A program made the translations under genes and the position numbers. The notes beneath the pieces are model-generated. The model saw only the letters and a program-made list of their open reading frames with translations. It searched no databases and had not been told where the DNA came from. This document shows positions 47,746 to 60,040 of a stretch of DNA of 64,000 nt, piece by piece (positions within the stretch are counted from its first letter, which is position 1; each line of letters begins with the position of its first letter). Origin of the DNA: Hofstenia miamia (Eukaryota; Xenacoelomorpha; Acoela); the NCBI GenBank assembly GCA_004352715.1, contig SCFE01000087.1:1174822-1238821 (forward strand). Reading direction: 5' to 3'.

Positions 47746-49262
47746 AATTTATTGCTAAAAAAAAAAAAACAAACAAACACATTCTACAAACTAATATACA
47801 TGCATATTTACAAAATTAATAATATGCACACTTACTTAAAGGGCGTAAATTTCAAATGTTAAATGAAATCTGTCCATGCGCTTAATTTGTTTGATATTCC
47901 TAATAGTGATTGTTTGGATAACAAAATTTTTTTAATTTTTCTTCTAAAATGTTTATAATTTTGTTCCTTTTTTATTTCGAGATTTAAGTCATTCCATAAT
48001 CTAGAAGCTTTAAATGAAAATGAATCTGGACGATTAATACTACTATGCAAATTGTGGTTTGTATCACTGGTTTTGATATAATTGCTTAAAAAGTGTTTAG
48101 ATTTTGAATTGTGTACATACTTGTGTATCATACAAAGAGTTTGATATTCGATAAAGTACAATGGTGAAAGAACATTGCAACCTTTTATAAAAGTGCTCAC
48201 TGATTTATGCTTATCAATATAATTCAGAGTTCTTATTGCCCAATTGAATATTTTTGCTAGTGATGATCGATTATTTGATGTGATATTTTGGAATAAAAAA
48301 CAACAATAGTTAAAGTTACTTAGCACAAAAGAGTTAAGCATTTGTGATTGAAAGGACTGCCCTACATTGCGCAAATGATATAAATATTTAATACCAGAGG
48401 CCATTTTCCTACATTTTGATGAAAAAAATTCAGTAAAACGTAAATCTCTATCAATTACTACACCAAGATAATTAATAGAATTGCTTTGCTTAATTTCATT
48501 ATCTCCTACTTTAATTTTGATATTAGAATTTTTTTGGTATTGCTTTGGTGTGAAAATAATAAATTGTGTTTTATCAGGATTAACTTTTAACTTGTTTCTA
48601 TTAAAATACCTAATAAGATTTTCAATATCTTTTGTTAAGAGTTTGGTTGCGTCATATGGATTTTTTGCTTCTCTTAATATACATGTATCATCCGCATATT
48701 GATAGATCGTTCCGTTTTTTAAAGTATTCGATATATCATTGACATACAATGCGAATAAAATGGGCCCTAATACTGTTCCTTGAGGAACACCTAGATTAGT
48801 AGTAATATAATCAGAATAAGTGTTGTTAATTTTTACCCGTTGTCTTCGGTTACTTAAGAAGTTCATAATGAGATTTTTGGCACTTTCACTGAAACCTTGA
48901 TTTTCTAATTTGCTTTCTAAAATATAAAAATTCATTGAATTAAAAGCTTTACTAAGATCCAGTAAGGCAATAGATGTCGACAAATTGTTATTCAGATTTG
49001 ATTTAATTTTTTCTGTAATAGATAATATTGCGTCGGTTGTACTATACTTAGGCCTAAATCCAAATTGGTTATCTGATAGAATACTATTGTCATTGAGAAA
49101 AGCGTAAATTTGCTTAGCTAAGAGCTTCTCAAAGATTTTAGCAAAGGGATGTGTAATACTGATGGGTCGATAATTGTTTGGGTTGGAAGGATCTCCTTTT
49201 TTATAAACAGGTGAGATATCAGAATTTTTTAAGATAACAGGAAAGTTATTCTCGATAATGCA
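47746..49262 (-). mobile_element. 5'-truncated non-LTR retrotransposon
   Basis: The body comprises an uninterrupted reverse transcriptase frame (47859 to about 49260), a 3' untranslated region of about 110 bp, and the microsatellite tail to its left. The 5' end stops inside the reverse transcriptase fingers domain at a short (TAA)/(ATT) array at 49263-49298, so the endonuclease domain is absent. Confidence 0.85.
47859..49260 (-). CDS. Reverse transcriptase, non-LTR (jockey/CR1-like), N-terminally truncated
   Basis: The frame runs about 467 codons without a stop. It opens at the truncation with SPVYKKGDPSNPNNYRPISI, the usual start of the non-LTR reverse transcriptase core. It continues with DNQFGFRPKYSTTDA, ALLDLSKAFNSMN (catalytic aspartate in motif A), GVPQGTVLGPILFALYVNDI, and QYADDTCI (the YADD active site). 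A thumb region and the common C-terminal FRRKIKKILL follow. It would make cDNA at a nicked target. Endonuclease and ORF1 are missing, so this copy is inactive. The intact frame suggests a young insertion. I cannot settle the clade by eye. Confidence 0.9.
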
Positions 49263-49845
49263 TAATAATAATAATAATAATTATTATTATTATTATAATG
49301 CTCGGATCGACTTCGGACCACTTTTATTCTCTTCTAAATTACATTTTACATCTAGAACAAACTTTTGAACTTATTTAAAGCAATGACTACTTCAAAATTG
49401 TTTGATTCAGTAACGTCCTACATTATCCTGCGCCTACAATGGTTCATATTAGGATTTCTTAAAAATATTGGACTAGATCGCTTTTGAAAAGCAATAGAAA
49501 CCATTTTCTAGTTGTAGATTTAATGTAGATGCGAATAAAACTAGTTTGAGGCCAAGCTGAACATTATTCGGTGAGCAATCTAAGTTTTCGCAAGGGCATT
49601 CCCCTAAAAAGTTTTTTTATTAAAAAAGATGTGTATTCAGAAAATTTAGTATGTATGTAACTTATTGCTTAATCTATTTCATATATACCAAAAATCAGTC
49701 GTTTTTAAAATTTTTTGGCTTAATAATGGTAATAGTATTGAGGTATTATAATAATAAGGCAAAAATATTAAGCGCAATTATAATAGTTTTTGTATTCAGC
49801 CCCATTATAATAGGTGAGGTGTATTCAGCGCAATTATGATAATAA
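49263..49845. repeat. Inverted and direct copies of the repeat flanking the retrotransposon
   Basis: After a (TAA)/(ATT) array at 49263-49298, an inverted copy of the CTAGATGTAAAAT...GTCCGAAGTCGATC block (49294-49360) is followed by a diverged direct copy (49495-49565) and then by sequence parallel to 47440-47650 (about 49620-49845). The retrotransposon is therefore bracketed by the same family on both sides. Confidence 0.6.
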
Positions 49846-50938
49846 TAATAATTATTATTATTATCGTTATTAGTATTTATTCGAATACACACGTATAATG
49901 CAAATATAAGAAAATTCACTGGTCTTAGTGCTCTACTAAAAATACATTCTAAACCAACAGTAATTGATAGGGCGTTTCCAGGATTGTTATAAGAAGCAAT
50001 TCGCTTTTTTGATCAGCGGGTAATATCGGTATCTACACTTCTGTTATTTATATATGCCATTTATGCATGCATAAAGTACATTTTGACTGGAAGTCCACTA
50101 ATGCCGCAAAACTTTTGCTGCTGCTAGAATATTAAGTGGATAAATTTTATTAATCCATGTAGACATTGTTTACATAACAGCCCTCTATTGACCAAATTAG
50201 CAATGATCAATAAGTTTAGTTTTTCCAAAACTCCAAAACTTGTAAGAAGCAACCAACAGAGTGTTTACTTTTGGGGCCAACTGCGAACACTTAATTAAAA
50301 TGTTCTTTTCCTCAGAATTGAAAATAGTTTACCTTAATTCAAGATTTCTTCAATCGATTTGCTGCTAAAAACAGACTATTGCATTTTGTGTAAACTTTTT
50401 GTTCAAAAAACCTTTTGTTTGCATTTTTTTTCTGTAAAAATGGGTGTCACCCCCCCATTTTAAAAATCCTAAACGCTCCTTCGAGTCTAAGTTTAAAAGC
50501 CTCGTTTTATATATACATTTTGTATACACAAATGTAGAAGAAGAGCATGATAAATCCCATTCAGTACAACAGAAAATACTATAACAATGTACAATATTTT
50601 GTATTTTTGATTTTTATATCTATCACATCCCTTTTATTTAATTATGCAAAAATTTTGATATCTGATGGTGTTTTGAATAATGCTACATTTTTCTCCTGAA
50701 AATAATCTTTGGGTGAAAACGCGATCAACTACAATCATAGTTGATTTAAGTTAGTGCACATCTAATACTTTTCATTTATTATAATTTATAGTATATATGC
50801 GTTTCTTTTGTTTGATTGGACTCTTCTTTTCACATTTTAGTAGGATTGCTAAACTGGGATTAAATGCTTTCCTTTAGCTAAAGTTGATTTAAAGTGATAT
50901 ATATTATGTTTTTGTATTTACTGACTTTGCAATTTTAG
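49846..50938. other. Upstream of the first visible CWC22 exon; no exon seen
   Basis: This ends in the acceptor ATTTTAG before 50939. I looked for conserved MA3-domain sequence that should precede the exon (the LPWSVL and SSSRIFVK regions) and did not find it. The remainder is AT-rich. Confidence 0.5.
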
Positions 50939-51040
50939 GACATTGGCGGACAGTGTTTCTGGACTTTTACCGCGCGATAATCCTAAGCATACGCGGTTTG
51001 CTATCAATATGTTCACAAGCATTGGACTTGGCGGATTGAC
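50939..51040 (+). CDS. CWC22: CWC22 homologue, internal exon (end of MA3 domain)
   Basis: CWC22 (nucampholin) is a nuclear spliceosome protein. Its MIF4G domain binds eIF4A3 and escorts it to the exon junction complex, and the MA3 domain follows. This 102-bp exon starts in phase 2 after ATTTTAG and ends in phase 2 at a consensus donor (TTGAC then GTAAGT). It encodes [15 protein letters not shown] and [10 protein letters not shown], nearly identical to the last part of the animal MA3 domain. Joined to the next exon it continues TDGLREHL, again as in animal CWC22. The upstream exons with MIF4G and the rest of MA3 are not seen in the window. Recognition is confident because the motif is long and both junctions keep the frame. 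Confidence 0.9.
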
Positions 51041-52605
51041 GTAAGTTTCATTGTTTGAATCTTTACTTTTCTTCAATTGTTATGAGAAAGCATTTTAAGC
51101 AAACCCTGGATACCTAATACATACCTTCTAGGTTCGTATAATAGTACATTTATCCCATGAGGTTCACAAGAGCATAGATCAATGGATATATTGTGTTTAA
51201 GAGTAATATACGTTTAATGCATCAGAAACGGAAGAACAAATTTAATTCACTTTTTGCACTTTACAAATTCTTTTCATTTTGGGATTAGAGAATTTTGGAG
51301 AATGACTTTTGGGGGATATAATTGATAAGATTTGTAATTGGAAATCGGCAATTTCAAACTGATTTGTATCGTTGTGTTCAAAGGCCTTTTATTTTCGATT
51401 TCAAGTGTTATAATCTTTCTTTTTATTGAAATTTGTATGGAAATTTAAAGTAACAGCGCCGGGGTAAGTTGTCCACTTGCTGTGTTACGTACTCAGCAAC
51501 TACTAGTATTTTGCGAAAGTAAGATCTTATTGCTGCAATTGGGCACTCTAATCATTTTCGAAGGACCTCTAAGCACTTTATTGGTTACACTATTTTGTGT
51601 TTGACCTGAAAAGGCCCAATTCAGATTAAAAGTAATTTGTGTGATGAATCGTTTAATGTTTATTCAATGCATTGGAATACCCAATATAAGTTTAATAGAA
51701 TGCTTTTTTACATTCGTTATTTGACTTCAGAAAATGAGTTTTGCTCAAGACACCATGACATTTCACTCTCTGAAAGTTTAGTCATTTTGAAAATTTCTAC
51801 GAATCCTTTTGAATACTAACGCACGATTTGAATGCTGTACCCCATTCGTATAAAGTAATCCTAAAGACATATAAATTGCTACAAATGATTAACAGGCTTT
51901 TTAGTTTTTTTAAGTTATTAATACATTGCTAAAAATGTATGAGAAAAGGTTAGTATACACTTTGATTACGTGCTTAGTTTGTAAAATAGACTTAACTTAG
52001 AAATAATTTGGGTTTCATAACTTTAAACTTTTTCATATTGCTTAGCTACTCTTTACATAACGCATTATGGTTCATTAAGACACATTGTGAGGTGTCTTAA
52101 CCTTCAACATTTTTTAGTGTCTGCCAGCTTCTGATTTCTATAAAATCTCAAGTGTATAACAAAAGTGTGGATGAATTGTGCAAATTGAATTGCACTGAGG
52201 TTAGTAACCTCTATTTACGCCCTCGAAACGGCGTGCAAATTTTACTGTTTGTTGGAAATAAAGGAAAATCCATCAAGAGTTGACATTCGAAAACCAATAC
52301 GTCGATGAGGGCATGTAGTTAAAGAGAATGTGCTGCACAGGAATGCCTCCATTTTTACAGCGACTATTCAGGCAAATTAAATGCTCACAAAATTTTCTCG
52401 CAGTCCATTTCTTTGAAAATTGTTGATGCAGTTCGACTTCAAGGCTCTAAGATCTTCTGTATGAGGAGTACAATTCTTTTAAGTAAATCGTTTCTTTCTC
52501 GCTGAGTTATATAACGCAGTGAAAAATAATGTTCAGTTGAACATTATATCTGAAATAAAACATGAAAACATTTGAAAAATGAAATTCTCGTTTTGGTTTT
52601 TTCAA

Positions 52606-53117
52606 CCTTAAACTGCCTAGAGATTGTTTTAAAATTTTTCATGATTGTAAAAAATTGTTTTAAACACATAGCTCAAAAATTATTAAGCTATGCTCAATGT
52701 GAAAGTACCACGCTCTTAATTCGCCACCCGCCTCTGTCCCTTCGCCCCCTGACCTCTGACTTTGCGCACGCCACGCCTCAATGGGTTTGGATATCTTTGC
52801 ACAGATTAAGAACCACTCAAAGATCTTTGTTGCTTGCATGTGCTCAAAACCTTTTAAATTCATGAACACTAGGTATAGAAAGAATTTAAATTATTTTCAA
52901 AAATTCGAAATTTTCAAATAAAACTTGTTTGTCTTTTCAACAACCTCTGCCACAGCAATAAGCTTTAATAGAAGTTTTCAACATTGCATTAAAGTATGTT
53001 CCCCAATAGACCTACCCACGCCCCAAGATTTGTAAATTTGGAAATAGGCTTGGAGAAAATTCTTTGTAAATGTGGAAAAATAGATCTCCTTTAAAAAGGA
53101 CACTAGGCTGCTTAAGG
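52606..53117 (+). mobile_element. piggyBac-like MITE, copy B3
   Basis: The left end CCTTAAACTGCCTAG follows TCAA; the right end CTAGGCTGCTTAAGG precedes TTAA. The ends are an inverted pair and the flanks one base off a TTAA duplication. The family interior lies at 52885-53100. The left half contains a GC-richer block ending near GAACCACTC, possibly a second element. Confidence 0.7.
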
Positions 53118-53159
53118 TTAAACGTATAATTAATAATTAAAACGCACCACTGATGATTT

Positions 53160-53410
53160 TGTGTCTTGGCAAAAAAATATTTTTCAAAAATTCGAAATTT
53201 TTAAAGAAAAATTGTTAATCTTTTCAACAACCCCAGGCACAACAATACGCTTTAATGAAAAATTTTCAACACTTAATTAAAGTATGTTTCCCAATAGACC
53301 TACCCATGCCCAAAGATTTTCAAATTTGCGAATAGATTTGGAGAGTATTCCTTGTAAATGTCTAAAAACCGTTTGTCCTTTATAATGAGCGCTAGGCAGT
53401 TTAAGTAAGG
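53160..53410 (+). mobile_element. piggyBac-like MITE, copy B4, left end eroded
   Basis: Same interior as the neighbouring copy in the same orientation, ending CTAGGCAGTTTAAGTAAGG before TTAA (53411-53414). No matching left terminus was seen. Two copies lie nearly head to tail. Confidence 0.6.
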
Positions 53411-53465
53411 TTAAGGTATTTCACAGATATTGTTTGCATATACTAATTTTTTGCCCTTTCCTGGG

Positions 53466-53659
53466 TTAAGTATTCTCAGTGTAGTCTTGATGTGGCCGAT
53501 TTCGTCGATATTTCTTTGTGCTTTGAACCGTGACATTTGTAGTTAGGGTAGTTAATCCAAGTGAGAAACAATTGCTTTGACTATCCAGAGCCTTTATTTT
53601 GCAGTTAAAATCGCAATATTTTGTTTCCGTTCGGTATTTTTTCCCATTAACATTTTCAC
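53466..53659 (-). CDS. Candidate terminal exon, antisense in a CWC22 intron
   Basis: After a good acceptor (CTACGTTTTCTAG) the minus strand is open for 63 residues to a TAA, with two cysteines, an NVT site and a basic, polar C-terminus (YRRNRPHQDYTENT). Just upstream are two tandem 24-bp units containing ACATCCCTGCTAYGTTTTCT. I recognise no family, and no AATAAA is evident soon after the stop. It may be chance. Confidence 0.2.
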
Positions 53660-54167
53660 CTAGAAAACGTAGCAGGGATGTAATTAGAAAACATAGCAGG
53701 GATGTAATGATAACTATCAAACCTATTCCCAAAATTTATTTAAAACCGGATTCAATTAATGGAGTTGTTTGAACTACGTATGACCCCAATTGCTTATTGA
53801 ATAATTTGGAATTATTCGTCTAATTGTCAAATGATACGTTGTTCTAAAATCATGTCAAATGAGTGGAATGAATGAATTTAAAATAAATTCAATGAGATGT
53901 GGGAAACGGCGGATTGAAAAACTTACAATTTCCAAATCTGACAATTGATTGACAACTAATTTTAAAATTATGTGTCAGACACTCCGCAAGTAAATTAAGA
54001 TTAAATTTTTATTTAATCTACTCTGATGACTTAGTAAATGTATTCGAATCTAAGAGAGTTTGTTTATTCCGAACAATGCGCCATTTGTTTATAGTTTTCG
54101 TCAAAACTTGTGCCCCATTTTATTCCATATTTACGAAAATACGAAATCCCATCAATTGCATTGAGGA

Positions 54168-54600
54168 CAGGGCTGTTCAAAAATTGGTGGGGAACTATTA
54201 ATTACCATTAGTTAGAGGCCACTAATGGATTTTACACTTTAAAAAGGACTACTAATGATTTTTTTAAATTTCATTAATGAACATTAACACAATTGTTCAT
54301 ATTTATTTGTTTACTTATTTATATATTTTTCAATGCTAAGTGATGTTAAATACCACATCCATGTAAACCGTAATAATGTTTTATTAATTAAATTTTGTAT
54401 ATGTTAATTATCATTCCAATATAAACTAACTAAAGCATTCATAATTTTAATTCATTGAAGAACAGAAAATTTGTTAAACCTATGCGAAGAATTTACATAC
54501 AGAAATTATCAAAATTAATATTTAATAATTGTTATAATTGTTTGAAAATTATACAATTTTAGTTTTTTGTATCACTATGCGTAAATTTCTACATTAAAAC

Positions 54601-54638
<38 letters not shown>

Positions 54639-54974
54639 TATTCATATTCATATAGTAAAAATACAATTAAGATAGAATTTGCAGACAAACCTAAAGTTCT
54701 CGTCCGGTTCCAACTCTGATCAGTCCAAAGTGTCGTTTTACAGTAGTGGTTATGTAGGGTGAATCAAGAAAAGATTAATTGTCATCATTTGCAAGAATTA
54801 AATATGAAAACATACTGAATTTGATATATGTATCCTCCACCTCATCTACTTTTAAATTTTACATGAAATTTCCATTCATAGCCTTAATAGATTTTTCATT
54901 TTTACAATTTGCATTAATAAATTCCCAAAAAAATTTTTTCCATTAAATTTAATTTAATTTTTAGAGCAACCCTG
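54168..54974. mobile_element. Non-autonomous hAT element
   Basis: The left end is CAGGGCTGTTCAAAAATTG; the reverse complement of the right end is CAGGGTTGCTCTAAAAATT. The flanking 8-mers ATTGAGGA (54160-54167) and ACTGGGGA (54975-54982) match at six of eight positions, both differences being transitions. The element is 807 bp, AT-rich, has an internal TA tract, and carries no transposase. The termini resemble the CAGGGTTGG family seen at 35634. Confidence 0.7.
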
Positions 54975-56576
54975 ACTGGGGATACCCATCTTCATAGAAC
55001 ATAATGCAACTTTATCTTTTTATCTGAAAATTCAAATGTGTTGTGTGCCGGGATTTGTTTCGATATTTACTAGGGTTGTAGACATAAAATCAAGCACGTA
55101 CTCGTAATTATGGACAATTATTATACCCCTTGTGAATTTCCTGGTCTCTAAAAGAGGGTCTTTCACACTGAGAACTACTAAGTATTAAATGTTATGCTCG
55201 GACTCCAAGTTTAATTATCTTATTTGCAACAATAATTTGAGTAAGCTTTATTCGAAAATACTTCTTTATTCAATTCTTTCAATGTCAAAGTGAATGTCTT
55301 TGCGAGATTGGTGCTTTTTCTTTCTGTCTTTTCCCATAAAATCAGATGTTATTAACTCTGCTTCTGAAATCAATCCCTTTTAAGTTTCAATTATCAAGTC
55401 TGTTTCTTTGCTTATTTTTACAAAAAATTATTTTAGTAGTAAGTTGTTATTGCACTTTATTTTATTGTAGATGTGTAATTTGACAACTGCATTCTTATGC
55501 GACACTTCCTGTTTTAATAAAAAAGCTTTCCTGACGAGAATTCTGAAGAATTTTTGCTTGTATCTCCCCCGTAAAAATAGTTTGAATTTTTTTAAAAATG
55601 ACATTTGAGTTAATTGAATTTTTCACTATTACTTGAAAAATATGTTGCATAAGAACGTATTTGTCTCAGCTGTTTCTATTCTTATTACCTCATATTAACG
55701 CATGGTCTTCCTTATCTAATCCTGAATACTTATATATATTCAAACAATTCAGTGCATCTTTTTGAATTTAAAGAAGCACATCATTTACAGTCTAGTTTTT
55801 TAAGTGAATTTAAAATAAATGAGGAGTAACTGTCAGTTTAGAGGCATTTTGACTTCTAAAGAATTTTCATTTGCATCATTGGCAAATTCTTCAAATTTCA
55901 TTTTGGTAGGATGATGTCGAGATTTTCAAAAATGTTGACGAAAATTGACATAGTTTTTTAGTATTTGCTTAACTTTGAGAAGGAACAAATTTTTTTAAAA
56001 TCCATCCTACTCAGAAATTGTGCTTTAAGTATTTTATAAATACACGGTGTAAGTGAACTACCCAGATCTGTATTATGTAACTTTATTTGCAAACCGTCAC
56101 TGGACTACTGTTGTATCTATGGTGAATATTACAAGAATCTTTTATAACCATGCAGTGTATTGGTTTTTCCTCATATTGTTTTAATTTGTTCAATATCCTT
56201 TTTGAATTTTACTGAACTTTTTAAACGACATTTGGTTACTGATTGTTGGTGCAAAAATTTTATTCCAATATTTCTCGATTTGATTTTGAATCAGAATATA
56301 ATTTCCTGTTGCCTCGCCTCTTCATTATCTGCTGCTATAGCTCTGAAATTCATGTAAACACTGTTAAATTTGTCATTGCATAAATCTTTTATATTTGCAT
56401 AAACTAATCCTCAAGTTATTGAGACCATAGCCGCTTAAGAAAATTATTACAAAAATTTGATTTGCGTTCATTCAGATGGGGCTTTCATTTTATTTTTAGG
56501 CTCTAAGATATCTACTAGTTTAAGCGGCGCATTAGTGTGAAATATTTGAGTTTGTGAGTAAAACTTTATCGTTTAG

Positions 56577-56749
56577 AGATGGACTGCGGGAGCATCTTCA
56601 GTTGGCACCGAAGGCTGTGGTTTTGCCTACTTTGGACAGCAGTAGCAGCAGTGAAAGCGATAGTAGTAGTGATGATAGCAGCAGTAGCAGCAGCTCAAGT
56701 TCAAGCAGCAGTGATAGTAGCAGCAGCGAAAGCAGTAGCTCATCCACAA
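56577..56749 (+). CDS. CWC22: CWC22 homologue, internal exon (MA3 end and serine tract)
   Basis: The 173-bp exon lies between the acceptor GTTTAG and the donor ACAA then GTAAAAAG. It enters in phase 2 and leaves in phase 1. It encodes DGLREHLQLAPKAVVLPTLD, completing the MA3 domain, and then a tract of about 37 residues that is almost pure serine with D and E. Vertebrate CWC22 has an equivalent serine/acidic tract at the same place. The serine codons are mostly AGC and AGT, forming a degenerate trinucleotide repeat that could vary in length. Without splicing the frame would run to a stop at 56764-56766, 17 bases past the donor. Confidence 0.9.
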
Positions 56750-59700
56750 GTAAAAAGTCAAGTTAAAATTTATTTAGGACGCTATACTCTAATAAGACTC
56801 ATGTTTTCAAATATAAGTTTATTTCTCATTGAATTAAAATTTGGCTCATTTGAAATTGGAACACAATTCATAGCCCCTATTGTTAGCCACAAACTATATT
56901 GTTGAATGAATTTTGTAGCACCTATTTATATTTTCATTTGTGTGCAATGTTGTTTAACTAATGTCTCTGAATGCAGTAGGCCTTCTGGTGTGACAATCGC
57001 TTCCTACTTTTTGGATCTAGCAAAAATGTTAATGTATTATACGTTGATGTCCTTGTCGGAAGTAACTTAAGTCGGTCACTCGAAAAACAAGTAGATCAAC
57101 CGTAAAAAAATTCAAACAATTGTGACCTTTCTTTATGTATTGAATTCATCGATGCAGATAAGCTTTAAGTATAATCTGTCAATTAGAAAAATCTAACGAC
57201 TATTTCACAAAATTGTATGAATTTTGAAAATTCCGGCCCAAAATTAAACTCCTAGAGAGTACAAGATAAGACTTTTGCCATTAAGGTCAGGCCACTGTAA
57301 TTACGACATGAGCATAATTTTTTTGTCAGATAGTAATATTTAAGCGATATACGTTTAAAGTATACTACCAGAACCTTATGAATAAGAAAACGATGTATTG
57401 ATATCTAACTTCCTTGCAGAAATATTATGAACGCATAATTGAAGTCGTTAATTAGCGTTGCAGTTACGACAAATGGTTTGTAGTGTTGTTAGACAAACTA
57501 TTGCGACTAGGATTCCCAAAGTTTGCGTAATGATATAGTATCACATGAGATATTTTAGATATGAATTTCATTGTTTACAACTCACTAAGTACTCTAATCA
57601 AAGACCGAAATTGTTTATTAGTGTTAATCAAAATTCTGAGACACAAAGGTTTCTCTCATTTGCACAATTCGGCATCAAATCAAATAATGTTTTCCTCTTT
57701 CTTGAGATTTTCAGAACTAAATTCGTAATTGATTTTGAGTAAAACAATAGAAAATTGTGTCACAACCGCAGCGAAACGCGGATATAGGGATGAGAAGGGA
57801 ATAGTTTCTACTTATTTCTCGACACTATATGACTATACAGTTCGCTTAACTAATTAGACAATTAGTAGGCCTAATTCATGTTGAACCGCTTCAGATTGTC
57901 AGAGCACTGAATGGGCCCAGCTGGGGCCTGACATTTTCAAAGCAAGAGCAGGCTGATACGGGGCAAACTCAACAACAGAACTTTATCCGAAAAGAATATA
58001 CCAATTAAGTTATTGTTGTGATGTTGTGCTGTGCAATGTACTATGTTTTCGAACACAATTATCCTTCCTTCATATCAGTGGGTGAAATGTTTGTACTTAT
58101 TGTAATTCTGAACTTGATTGTTTTTGAAAATGTGTGCCAATAACTTAGCATGCCACTATTGTTTATTTGTTTATATACATAAATTTGTTCATCTTAATTA
58201 AATAATGTAAATGCCCAGCATTATTTCATTTTTTGTCGCTCTGCAATGATTACTCTATCGCCTGTTATATCCGCAATACTCAATAAGGCCTGCTAATTGC
58301 CTTAGTACTATTGACTTTTCACACATTTTTACGTAGGTTATTATTGCTACGATATCATAGCCTACATTCAATGTTTTGTCTTTGTACTAAAAAGTTAAAA
58401 TGTTTAATCAATTAACTAATTGATTAACTAATTAAAACTAATTAACAATGGAAATTAATCCATGGTAATCAAATAAATTAATTTTTTATTAAGTTCTGTT
58501 TTTCTCGTATTTTTTCTTAACTAACTTCAATGCTTTAAAATAATGCGCTTATTGCTTATAATTACGCATGTCCCACAATTGTTCCACAACGCTAATTAAC
58601 GTTGCTTAATATCTTATTATTGATGATTTTAAAATCTTCTTTTCTCAATATACATGTACTAGGATATGGTCTGTAGTAGAGAGTGACAATATGAGGTAAA
58701 CATGGACCTGAACCCGACCCGATCGGAATATTTACTACCCGACCTGTAAATTTACTACCCGACTCGACCCAAAGCGCTGACTTTGATTTGAAGTGATTGA
58801 TCTCTGACCAACAAAATGATCATTAACATCTATCAATTTCCGATAGGGGAACAACAATTCATTGGTACTAATTAACGTTTTGGATCATTCTCAAATCAAG
58901 CTTCTTTCATAATCTATCTTATCTTCGTACCCGAAACAGACTCGATTCGAATCCCGAAATCGGGTTGGGTTTAATTGAGTTCCCGATGTCACTCTCTGTA
59001 CTTCCCAGATCAATTGTATTTGTTTATCACAAATATATGCTAGATCAGGGATTTCAGCTTTCAAAGATGTCATTAAAAATTCACTATAATTCTACCGGTT
59101 TTGCAAAAGTAGTTTGTCGAGAATCCTAGCAGTTATTGGTTTATAAATTTCGTACAGAATATTTGGATTTTTAGGGCATAAGTTACATACGAAGATATTG
59201 TTCATTAATTATAGAAAAGCTGAAGTCAACGCCAAAGTGGAAACATAAAACTGTTGAAAACCTTAAATTTATGAAATTCAATTAGATTGAGGAGAAACCG
59301 TTAGTAACTTAACTTATGCATTTTGCTCCTATAAGCAAAGAAAACATTTTTTTCAAGGAGACCATTTAGTGATTGATGATGTCGAATAATTTCAATGTGC
59401 ATTAAAAAGCACTTAATTTTCTATTTTGAATACTTAGATTTTCTAAGATGCAAATATAAATATATTTTAACATTACCAAAGTGGAATAAGTTTTTATACC
59501 AGTCGTTGAAATTAGAATTTACAATAATTCTCTTCTATGTATAAGATTTACATAAGGAAACGTATTTCGAGTGCCACTGATTACAAGTTTCTATTAATGC
59601 ATAATACTGCAATTCTTGAATATCTGCAAAATTTAGCCATAGCGATCCCCGTGCAGTGCTCCTTCGAAAATTTCACTAAGAAAGAGCCCTGACATAGTTA

Positions 59701-60040
59701 CACGAACAATTATTTGGAAAACACTAAAAAAGTCATAAATGCGTATTTCAAATATCAGTGACATCTTTTATGCTGTGAAACATAATATAATTGCTTTATT
59801 AGAATGCTCTATGAAATTCCCACTATTATTGTAGAATTTTTAACAATAAAAACAACATTTTTCTCATGAAGTAAGAGTCATGTAACTTTTAAGATCTCTC
59901 AACGATACCAAGCCCTTAATGCGTTAACTTGGGATATGACTGGTCGTGGCCCTTAAATTTCCTCTTATTTGCAACCTTCGTTGAATTTCTTCATTTATTT
60001 GTTTAGTAGTTTTTATGATTTCATGATTTCAAATTTTTAG
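56750..60040 (+). other. CWC22: Last CWC22 intron (3.3 kb)
   Basis: Bounded by GTAAAA and a long AT-rich approach to AAATTTTTAG. It contains an AGAGAGTGACA-family MITE at 58678-59000. No exon was seen on either strand. Confidence 0.75.
58678..59000. mobile_element. MITE of the AGAGAGTGACA family
   Basis: The left end is AGAGAGTGACAATATGAGG; the reverse complement of the right end is AGAGAGTGACATCGGG. The interior holds the CCCGACCCGA motifs shared with 8575-8820 and 9720-10043. It has no coding content. Confidence 0.6.

Larger units (their letters stand above)
51041..56576 (+). other. CWC22: CWC22 intron (5.5 kb) holding MITEs
   Basis: Bounded by GTAAGT and GTTTAG. It contains two piggyBac-like repeats (52606-53117 and about 53160-53410), a hAT-like element (54168-54974) with a (TA)n tract at 54604-54634, and one weak antisense exon candidate (53466-53659). 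The rest shows no gene. Confidence 0.75.
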
